NCBI GenBank assembly: GCA_028641055.1
Contig: CM054060.1
Span: 207,786,445 to 207,850,444, forward strand
DNA: 64,000 nt
Reading direction: 5' to 3'
Source of the DNA: Alopecurus myosuroides
Taxonomy: Eukaryota > Streptophyta > Magnoliopsida > Poales > Poaceae
Shown here: positions 52,604-61,497 of the stretch, in pieces
How positions within the stretch are numbered: position 1 is the first letter of the stretch
Layout of the letters: each line of letters begins with the position of its first letter
Made by a program: the position numbers and the translations under genes
The notes under the pieces: generated by a model
Told to the model about the DNA's origin: nothing
Seen by the model: only the letters and a program-made list of their open reading frames with translations
Database searches by the model: none

Positions 52604-54178
52604 TTACCTCAACCTTGATAACATAGTCCCAATCATAATAATTTCATATTCTTCTGGTGGTATTGGAATGGGACAATAAAATTCTCCAATCTTGATGGTC
52701 TCAATATTTTGAATTGAATTTAAACCATATCTTCTATCAATCTTCTCGGGAAAATAAATAGTATGCTCTTTATCATTAACATTAAAAATTACTTTTCCTT
52801 GATTGTAATCAATAACAGCCCCTACAGTGTTAAGAAAAGGTCTCCCAAGAATAATAGACATATTATCATCTTCAGGCATTTCAGACACAACTAACTCAGT
52901 TAATATCAAACAACTAGTAGCAACTTGAACATGAACATTCTCACATATACCAACAGGAATAGCATTAGACTTATCAGCCATTTGCAAAGATATAACAGTG
53001 TGTATAATTTTTCAAGAGAGAGTCTCTTATAAAGAGAGAAAGGCATAACACTAACTCTATCTCCCAAGTCACATAAAGCATTTCTAACATAATTATTTTT
53101 AATAGCACAAGGGATAGTAGGAATACCAGGATCGCCAAGCTTCTTCGGAACCTTTCCATTGAAAGAGTAATTAGCAAGCATAGTGGAAATTTCCTCATTA
53201 GGAATTTTCCTTTTGTTAGAGACAATATATTTCATATATTTAGAATAAGGAGGCAGTTTAATAGCATCATTCAAAAGAATTTGCAAAAACAGAGGTTTCA
53301 TCCACTCACAAAACTTGTTATAATGTTCTTCTTCCTTTGATTTGTGTTTCTCATTAGCAAAAGGCATTGCTTTTTGTACCCAAGGTTCTCTTTCATTGCC
53401 ATGTTTATTGGCAATGAAATCCTCCTTAGTATACTTTGCAGTTTTAGGTTGCTTTTCAGGTCCAGCTACATTTTCTTCTTTATCAGAAGCATCACTTTTA
53501 TCATTACCACTTTCAGTTTCAGCATCAGAAATAGATATACTATTAGGATCTTTAGCAGGTTCAGGAGATTCTACAACAGTTTTATGTCTCTTCTTCTTTT
53601 TCTTAGAAGGAGAACTATTGTTTTTAGGTTGCTGAGAATCTTGTTCAATTCTTTTAGGATGTCCTTCAGGATACAAGGGGTCCTGAGTAGAAACACCACT
53701 TCTAGTAATTATTTCACAAACATGTTTTTCTCTAGAAGCATTAGCTAGCATATCCTTTTGCACTTTAGTGAGTTGATCAATTTGAGTTTGAACCATATGA
53801 AAATGTTTAACAAGCATTTTAACATCATTAGAGGTTCTCTCAATAATGCCATGCAATTTATCAATCGCTCTAGAGTTTTCCATAAGGTGATTTTTCACTC
53901 TCATATTAAAGCTGTCTGGCTTAACAACATAGTTATCAAATTCATCTAAGCAACGATCAGGTGGTTTAGAATAGGGAATGTCTCTATTATCGATGTATTG
54001 GAGAGAGTGTACCTCAAAAATTGATGGATGAGGAATAGGCTTACATAATTCTTCTATAGGAGGTAAATTCTTCACATCTTCAGATTTAATACCCCTCTTT
54101 TTAAGAGATTTCTTTGCTTCCTTCATCACTTCATCATTTAATTCAATCATCCCTCTCTTCTTGGGTGTTGGTATTGGT
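52604..54178 (-). pseudogene. gag: Athila-type Gag C-terminal part and protease
   Basis: The frame from 54150 runs 414 codons. It has a region with HMVQTQIDQLTKVQKDML (coiled-coil-like), a Lys/Ser-rich linker (SPSKKKKKRHK), an acidic stretch, and FCEWMKPLFLQILLNDAIKL leading to GDPGIPTIPCAIKN and the protease active site DLGDRVSVMPFSLY, where DLGASVSVMP would be usual for this group. A frameshift near 52980 leads to ADKSNAIPVGICENVHVQV and MSIILGRPFLNTVGAVIDYN, the C-terminal half of the retropepsin. Gag's N-terminus is cut by the LTR at 54196, and nothing of RT follows. Confidence 0.75.
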
Positions 54179-55471
54179 GTTGGTTCTAGTGTATGTGTAG
54201 CGCCCTCACATTTAATAATGTAAGAACTATTGTGTTAAGTGATAGTCCCTAGATCAATGTTAGCACCACAGAACAAAATGTAAAGTTTCATTGCAGAAGT
54301 ATCAAAAGCATTACAAAAGATCCAGAATAGCCAAGTATAGCTTTATTACAAAGTGCATAGTCTTGAAAGACTAGAAAAACTCAGAGTTCTAAATAGCAGA
54401 AATAAAAGTAGCAATGAGCCTCCATCTTCAATCACGCGCCACAGGCATTACATGTTGGGTGTAGACTCAAGTCAAAGCACTTGATCAAACTTCATTGTAA
54501 CGCCCGGGGTTTTTCCCCCAACTAGAATTTGTCTGTTTGTTTTTCTTTTTTGCATCGTCATGCATAATCATTCATTTAAACTTGCAAACACTAATTCAAT
54601 TGCATCAAATCTTATTTTCCTAAATTTTCTAAAATTATTTTTATGCCTCAAAACTATTTCTAGTAGCATCTCAAACCTCTTCTATTTTTTCTAGAAAATT
54701 GATAAAACAAACAAAAAAAAAGTTTTGGGTGGCAGGCCAGCCAAACCGAGCCAGCCCACCACCAACCCACCTTAAAGGCAGCCCAGCCCACCTCCCAGTC
54801 GTTCTCTTCTCCGTACGACACAGAGAGCACACAGGAGGCATGAACCCTCCTGTCGCCGTCCACAACCACCACACCATGGTCCCCCTCTGCCCTCCTTTAT
54901 CTACCTCAAGCCGCCCCTCTCCTTCCCAGAAATCCTAGCGTCCTCCCTCTCTTCCCTCTTCACCGCCGCCACCCCTCTCCCTCCTCTGTTTTCTTTTCCT
55001 TCTCTGAACTTTCTGAACCGAGGGAGATCCTCCATGGCCAGAATTAGAGCTTCGTTGTGTGGACGATGTGGGTGCTGTGCAAGACCGGAGAGGGTGGGAA
55101 TGGAACTGCCGCACCATCCTCTTCGCCACCGCAGAAGCACGGAGTCTGGAGTTGCCTGGATCGACGGCACCGTCGAGGTCTTCCCGGCGACCACCGTCGT
55201 TTCTCCATCCCCTGCATCCCGTCACCATGGGTGTCTCCCCGAGCACGCCCGCGATCTCGAGCCCCTAGGTGAGCCTCCGTCCTCCGGGACACCCTCCTTC
55301 ATCTCCCCATCTGCTCTGGGTGCGTGCCTTCGAGCAACACCGTCCTATATGCATTCAGGTCGCCATCGATCGTTTTTCCATGTCAGGGTCCCGTGCAGTA
55401 CCTTCAGTTTCGTCAGATAACCCCGCGCTTCTACACCATCTTACTTCAGATCCGTATACAATCACAAGAGC

Positions 55472-55541
55472 GCACACAGCCCAGTGGTAGCGCACTCGAT
55501 CCGTCCGCTGGGTGACCCAGGTTCGAATCCTGGCCGAGGCA
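55472..55541 (+). other. tRNA-like sequence with RNA polymerase III boxes (SINE head or tRNA relic)
   Basis: A-box-like AGCCCAGTGG at 55478-55487 and a perfect B box GGTTCGAATCC at 55520-55530. The B box sits in a perfect T-arm stem (CCAGG/CCTGG). The spacing suits a tRNA-derived promoter, and the head resembles grass Au-type SINEs, which is from memory. The acceptor stem does not pair fully, so a functional tRNA is unlikely. A T-run (TTTTT, near 55553) follows 12 bp later. Confidence 0.55.
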
Positions 55542-55544
55542 GTT

Positions 55545-55953
55545 GCCTCCACTTTTTCTCCTTTTACTCCGCGCGCACGCCGGTCCCACCTACCGGTCGC
55601 TGTCCTCGTCAGCGCTAGGTGGCGACAGGGCCCGCCGGTCAGTCTCTCTGGCTGGGCAGCATGTTGGTATACCTTCCCCGGATCCCGGTCTGGATCTGAA
55701 ATTTTGCATCCAGGCCCCTGTCCTTCTCTGTTTTGTACCGGAGTCCTCCAGATCTCTGTTTTCCTCACGCACAGGTCCCTGCACATTTCAGAAACCACCC
55801 TAAACCTCAAATGCTTGTATCTTTTGTTTTACTAATCCAAATAATGCAAACTTTATGTCTATTCTTATCGGAAAAATACAAGGAATATTAATTTGCCATC
55901 CATGCTCATGTTTTCATCTTCCATCTTGCATTTTAGTTGTGTTATGCATGTCC
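55545..55953. repeat. 409 bp direct duplication, left copy
   Basis: From GCCTCCACTTTTTCTCC to TGCATGTCC. Same length as, and nearly identical to, 56383-56791, with a handful of substitutions (for example GCTGTCCTCG versus GCCGTCCTCA). It is part of the solo LTR sequence, so one copy is original. Confidence 0.9.
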
Positions 55954-56382
55954 TTCCTTAGCTCCAGAACCAGAAGAAAGGGGGCAAGCCCCCTCTGTTG
56001 GGCTAAACCTCGATCCATCCCAGAGTAGCCGCCGGCTGGACGACGGCGAACGGGAGGGAGACTCCAAAAAGCAATGTTCGCGTGCCGAGGTGGAGGAATC
56101 CGAGAGGCAGTGGGAACTTGCGAAACAGTCCATAGAAGCAAGATTAGAAGAAGAAAAGCGGGCAAAGCTACTGCAAGCGCTCGAGGGTCAACCTTTTGAT
56201 ATCGCGAAAGCGGAACTGGTTACCGAAATTGGGGATAATTTCTCTTTTCGAATTACCCTAATTAGGACTCTCTATGTCAGCCCCTTGACGGGGCAACGGG
56301 GGGCACTCGAAAAGACGGTAGAGGCCATCTTGCAATGCCAAGGGAAGACCACTAACTCCCTATCGTCTTTCCTAAATCTGAA
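55954..56382 (+). other. 429 bp foreign insert between the two copies of the duplication
   Basis: Carries an uninterrupted frame (part of 55937-56641) whose central part is highly charged (AEVEESERQWELAKQSIEAR, then LEGQPFDIAKAELVTEIGDN and RTLYVSPLTGQRGALEKTVE). Codon and base composition differ from the LTR around it. It looks like coding DNA of another source, possibly organellar (mitochondrial) DNA, but I cannot place it by eye. The apparent long frame extends into the duplicated LTR by chance. Confidence 0.5.
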
Positions 56383-56791
56383 GCCTCCCCTTTTTCTCCT
56401 TTTACTCCGCGCGCACGCCGGTCCCACCTACCGGTCGCCGTCCTCATCAGCGCCAGGTGGCGACAGGGCCCGCCGGTCAGTCTCTCTAGCTGGGCAGCCC
56501 GTTGGTATACCTTCCCCGGATCCCGGTCTGGATCTGAAATTTTGCATCCAGGCCCCTGTCCTTCTCTGTTTTGTACCGGAGTCCTCCAGATCTCTGTTTT
56601 CCTCACGCACAGGTCCCTGCACATTTCAGAAACCACCCTAAACCTCAAATGCTTGTATCTTTTGTTTTACTAATCCAAATAATGCAAACTTTATGTCTAT
56701 TCTTATCAGAAAAATATAAGGAATATTAATTTGCCATCCATGCTCATGTTTTCATCTTCCATCTTGCATTTTAGTTGTGTTATGCATGTCC
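56383..56791. repeat. 409 bp direct duplication, right copy
   Basis: Second copy of 55545-55953. It continues at 56792 into ordinary LTR sequence, while the left copy is followed by the foreign insert. Lengths match exactly. Confidence 0.9.
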
Positions 56792-59700
56792 ACCTAATTA
56801 ATAAACATGGAATGTGTTGGCATTTTAATTCAGTTGGTGCCCTATTCCATTTAATTTTGTGTCACTCACCTATGAATTGTTCTCCATGCTAAACAACATT
56901 TAATCTTGATGGCTAGATAAATAACTTGAACCTTCTACTTAATTGTTGGGACTCCGGTTCCCCTTAAATTGGTTTAGTTGCATCCCGCATGTCACGCATC
57001 CATATCTTGAGCATGCTGGATATTTTGTCGTAGTAGTAGTTGTTGCATACGGTGTTTCTTCTAGTGTTTTGCTTCTTCGCGGATAGGACGTTGAGATGAT
57101 GTGAGCAACAACAAGTTACACTTCCTCTACATCGGGAATTCCAGGCAAGCTTTACTCACTTGCTACCTATGGCTGTCGTTCCTCACTTGTTACCGATATT
57201 TTCCGTTGTCTTTATTCTAGCCTTATGATTCGATGCTTGTGTATCGATCCTATCATATGTTTATCTTGCAGCCATGATATAGCCTCATCTCCCACCTCCT
57301 ATGACATGTTTGTTTTCTTGTTGGCCTTGCGAGTCGTAGCACATGCTTAGGTTCTTTGGAGAGTTTGGTTCCTTGTCACATGACTAGTATGATAGGTTGG
57401 TTCAACTAATTTTTAAAATGATCTTAACGCTTGGGGGTAATAATAAAATTTGAATTCGAGTTAAGCCACCGACGGGAGGCCCCTCGAGGTTTTTGGTCCC
57501 TCTGGTGTCGCCTTAGGAAAAGGTTCTTGTCCGCTGATCCAACAATGAGCGCACCAACCACTCGCGGGAGGTGTGTATGGGCACCCCCCTTGACTTAGTA
57601 CTAGATCCTCTGATGGTCTTGGGAGCCACAACTAGTTCGAGTGTTCCATTTGCTCATACGCATATACACATTGCATTGATGATGAGAGGTTATGAGATTG
57701 GGGGTTATATATGTGCGGTACGTGCGAACGGACAATTCCTACTTGGTTTGATCCGTCTTGCACGTAGTCGAAAACTTTTGAGCCGCTACGGAGTTTACGG
57801 CCGGACTCTTGACGCGGGTCAACTCAGATGGGTGGCTTCCCAGGACTTGAAAGTGGTGATAGGAAAGGTCATGTCGAGATATCCTGCCTTTGTGGCTGTG
57901 GATTGATTGAGCGTGTATGGCTAAATTGGTGCATCCCTGCAGGGTTAAATCTTTTCGAGAAGGCGTGTCGTCCGCGCTTATGTGACGATCTTGGAGAAAG
58001 TGATGGCTTACAAGAGTCAGATAACTTACACCTAATGATATTTGTTAACCTATGCGATAACAATGATTAGTATTTCAACATGTGTGAGTTTTCCTCGGTT
58101 ACCTCCTCGCATTGGTTGTTGGGGGGTAAATCCTGGATGGGTTTGTTTTGGTGAGTAGTTGTAGTTGGTTTTGTCGCGTTTTCTTATCCCTTTCTAATAG
58201 ACGAGAGTTGTAGTGTGTCTCCATAGACTGCTTAGTGCCGCCCGCTACCGCCTCTTTACACCAACCTCTTCCTTTGTACCCAAAGTATTTGTATCTTGTG
58301 ATGACTGGTCGCATTGGTATCTTGTGAGTATTGCTTTCCGCCTGCCGGTACCTTCAAGTACTGACCCCATGATTCGGGGATGTATTCACAATTCAGCCAG
58401 CAGGTTTGAAGTTGACGATGTTAGCTTGGGAATCCCTCTGGCTTGGCCTGGGGAGGGATTGGACGCCATCGGTTATCTTCAGGACTCTTAGTCCAATTTG
58501 TATCTTATCCATAGTCGGATACTATTTCATTTTTCGCTGTTATTTGGATCTTTGTATTGTATAAGTTGTATCCTTGACTCGTTTGAGTCGTCTTGTATAT
58601 ATCTCTTCTGTTGTTGTTGCGGATTATTCGTGAACTGTTGTAATGGTATCAGAAATGACAACTCCGGATCAGATATTATGTGGATTCTGGCGAAACGCTG
58701 AAATCCCCATAGTACCCGATCCAGGGGCGTCACATTCATCCTCAGAACTTCCTGCACGTTGGAATATGCAGCCCCTGAAGGAGATTCGGTACAAAAAATG
58801 TACTGGCAAATGACACTATGGTTGATATAAAATGGCAAGTCTAAACTACATGCATATCTGGCTTGGTGGAGTTTAGCCTATTTGCAGAAACCAAGTTTTT
58901 CCCTAACACTTTCGAAAAAGAGTTTTCTTTTCAAAGATTGGCACCATGGGACACACCCATGAGAACCACAACTAATGTTTCCTTAGCCAAATTTTACTTC
59001 TTCAAAAAGGTGTTGAGATTCTTCTGTCCATCCTTGTCCAGCTGCTCGAAGTCGTCCATTACCGGGGAGACGACTATGATCATAGTTTCCAACTCTGCAG
59101 AGGTTGTGCACTTTCACCCTTTGTCTTCAATTAGCCCAAACATCCTATACACGAGGAGTGCATCATGGAAAGGAGAGAATTGAGACGATATCTTTCAGAA
59201 GCAAGAATTCAACCCAACCAGCAAGACCCGTTCCACCTATAATTATTCTACATCTTCATGTCAAGCATGGGCTGAACTCTCACAACTTAGTTGATCAAGA
59301 CAGAGCCCATATGTCAAAGGGCTGCACGGGAAGCTACTAAACTTAGAGGACTTGGTAATCTCTTTGTTTCCTGGGTGGCATTTCTCAAGTGAACGCCTTA
59401 GGAGATTAAAGGCCCTAAGGAGACACTCAACTTTCGACAACCGCGCAATAACAAACCCACCCAGGTGGTTCATTGAAGTTTATACTTAGAATTTTCCACA
59501 ACATTGAGCAAAACAAATTTGTAGCAAGGCTAAGCATCTACCAAGTACTAAGTCTTCAAAATAACAAGTCTAAAGGATGGCTACACACTAATTGGGATTT
59601 TGCATAGCATAATAATAACTTAGTGAAAATTCCCTATCATGCATACTACCAAAAAGCACTAGTAATGCATAGTAAAAAATATGGGAGACTTGATGGTGTG

Positions 59701-60340
59701 TTACTTGCCTTGGCAATAGGATGAACAATCACAGCAAGAATAACAACAACAAGAGTAGACTTACTCCTCTTCACAATCTAACACAAGCAAAACAAGCCAC
59801 ACATAAACATACAAAACAAACATAACATAGAAAACAAAATAACAATACAAAACATGTATGGATGTTATGCAATGATCAAATTAATGCACAAAGTTCACAA
59901 GCAGAAATAATTACTAATGACGATGTTCTCTGATGTTAATAACATGGTTATGATGCATGCAAAACAAATTAATTATCAAATTATAATTATAAGCATTATT
60001 AGGGTTTTAATATAGGCTAATATGAAGACTAATAGGGTTTCTGTTACAAAGTTGCACAAATAGTTTTTCCAACGCTTCTACTGGATAGAGGACACAAAAC
60101 CAGAGCAATTGATTTCACCTAAAAAGGATTTATAGACTAAAACTTATGCCCAAATTAGTGATTAATGGAGATCTACAATTAACATGTGAGTGCACATTTC
60201 AAATTTGAAAATTGAATAGCCTAGATTAATATACACATTATGCTAATTTCAAAAAGTCCAAAATCATTGAATTTGGATAAATAGAACTCGAGATATGATT
60301 TTTTTAAGTTTGGAAACAAATCTGTTTTATTTTGTTTTTA

Positions 60341-60838
60341 GCTGAAAAAGTGATTGATCCGAGGGGAGGGCAATGGCGCGATCTAGGGTGGGGGACGACC
60401 AGATCTAAAATGGGGTGGGGATGTGGGGGGATGGGAGGTGGGAGATGGTCCAAATCACTTAAATGGCTCCCAGGTATACCCGTGACGCACCGTGCCTCTG
60501 GTGCGTCACGGCTATCTGAATTAGGCGCAGTGCACATGTGGCTGGTGTGCCACGACTATGGTTATTGTAGGTGGAACACATAGCCGTGACGCACCAGCCC
60601 CATGTGTGCCGCGCCTATTTCAGATAGCCGTGACGCACCAGAAGCACGGTGTGTCACGGGTACGTCTGGGAGCCTCGCCATCCCGGGCCCACACATAGGC
60701 GCGCCGCGCCCCTATTTAGTGTTTCACGGGTAAGGAGATAGAGCAGTGCGCCACGGGTTTTAGGCGTGACGCACCAAAGTTTAGGTGCGTCACGGGTATG
60801 GTCACTCCTATAGCTATTTTCCTAGTAGTGTTTGATCC
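60341..60838 (-). mobile_element. CACTA transposon, one end (about 0.5 kb)
   Basis: The right border reads CCTAGTAGTG, reversed CACTACTAGGAAAATAGC, the classic terminal inverted repeat of grass CACTA elements. The adjoining sequence is packed with subterminal repeats in both orientations: CGTGACGCACC and GGTGCGTCACG at about 60480-60510, 60583, 60627, 60650, 60763 and 60785, forming hairpins. No transposase and no opposite terminus are present. The left side passes into the truncated LTR near 60340, so the element is a broken end. Confidence 0.8.
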
Positions 60839-61497
60839 AATAGAGTTTGATAATTTGGGGCATATGCTACAGACAGAGGTATCTTCAGTTCTCCTTTAAG
60901 TCCATTGAGAAATTTTTCCTTCCTCTTGGCATCAGTGTCAATGTCCTCTGGTGCATACCTTGATAAAGAATGAAAATCATCCATACACTCCTTTAGGGTT
61001 CTACCTCCCTGCTTCAGACTAGGGAACTCCTCCTTCTTGAGGTTCATTATCCCAGATGAGATATGTGCATTGCGGAATCCCTCGTTGAAATCATCCCATG
61101 TCATGCCTTCCAGTGGATGAGTCACTTGATAAGTTTCCCACCACATTGCGGCAGGTCCTTCTAACAGATGTGCGGTGAATCTCACCTTTTCCGCATCAGT
61201 GCACTCACAAGTTACTAAGTCCTTGTTGATTCAATGAAGTCAGTCATCTTCCTCAATAGGATCAGTAGCATAGGAGAACTTGTTAGGCCTAAGTCTCACA
61301 AATCTAGTAAGTCTGTCCACTTGGGGTGGTGGTGGAGGATTGTTGTTGTTATTGTTGTTGTTGTTGTTGTTCATTACTGCTACAAACTGAGTCATCATTT
61401 GTAGAAGTTGGGCTTGGGAAGTGAGCATTTGCTGTAGGGCATCATTGTTGTTGTTGTCCTCATTGTTGTTGTTGTTGGGGTCGCGACGAGGAGGCAT
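60839..61497 (-). pseudogene. gag: Gypsy Gag, N-terminal part, interrupted
   Basis: Starts MPPRRDPNNNN at 61497, with long Asn runs encoded by TTG/GTT microsatellite DNA, then VDRLTRFVRLRPNKFSYATD. After a frameshift near 61230 the Gag domain follows (61185: FTAHLLEGPAAMWWETYQVT, GMTWDDFNEGFRNAHISSGI, YQTLLDQ). The reading is cut by the CACTA end at 60838, shortly before the expected C-terminal part of Gag. The sequence is like grass Gypsy elements of the chromovirus type (from memory) and is unrelated to the Tat gags at the left of the window. Confidence 0.8.
61343..61480. repeat. TTG microsatellite runs within gag
   Basis: Two trinucleotide runs (about 61343-61372 and 61446-61480) encode poly-Asn on the minus strand. 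Such runs are hypervariable and can serve as length markers. Confidence 0.8.

Larger units (their letters stand above)
44985..54195 (-). mobile_element. Athila-type element remnant (minus strand), split by a LINE
   Basis: Reading right to left: gag-protease remnant (52604-54178), noncoding sequence, then the 3' untranslated region (about 51800-50958 and, after the LINE, 45501-44985). RT, RNase H, integrase and the third ORF are deleted between 52600 and 51800. Neither LTR remains: the right side is cut by the long LTR at 54196 and the left side ends at 44985. The part beyond the LINE aligns with 42050-42560 of the plus-strand element. Confidence 0.72.
54496..58734 (+). repeat. Long solo LTR (4239 bp) starting TGTAACGCCCGGGG
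   Basis: TGTAACGCCCGGGG at the start and GGGGCGTCACA at the end give inverted termini, flanked by perfect TTCAT duplications (54491-54495 and 58735-58739). No gag, pol or second LTR inside, so it is most likely a solo LTR. It is distantly similar in plan to the other long LTR family (GC-rich block in the first quarter, AT-rich remainder). Inside are a tRNA-like stretch (55472-55541) and a 409 bp duplication around a foreign insert (55545-56791). Confidence 0.82.
54196..60340 (-). repeat. Long LTR (TGTAACATCCC family), minus strand, truncated and interrupted
   Basis: Left end TGTAGCGCCCTCACATTTAA at 54196 is the reversed 3' end of the LTR family at 32772-37429 (there TTAAATGTGGGAATGCTACA). 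The segment 54196-54495 and, after the inserted solo LTR, 58740-about 60340 align reversed to about 37429-34560. The 5' third of the LTR (about 1.8 kb) is missing: at about 60340 the sequence passes into CACTA DNA. Open frames here are shadows. Confidence 0.75.

Noticed and set aside
54660..55500. Host gene with a CpG-island-like start inside the solo LTR
   Set aside because: GC-rich block with overlapping frames on both strands, no conserved domain, and fully inside an LTR bounded by TTCAT duplications.
55472..55541. A functional tRNA gene
   Set aside because: B box and T-arm are good, but the acceptor stem does not pair and no clear anticodon arm can be drawn.
55937..56641. 234-codon frame treated as one gene
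   Set aside because: Only the middle part (55954-56382) is distinct sequence. The ends are the two copies of duplicated LTR DNA read by chance.
60480..60800. CRISPR-like array of short repeats
   Set aside because: Repeats are in both orientations with irregular spacing and sit beside a CACTA terminus; plant nuclear DNA has no CRISPR arrays.
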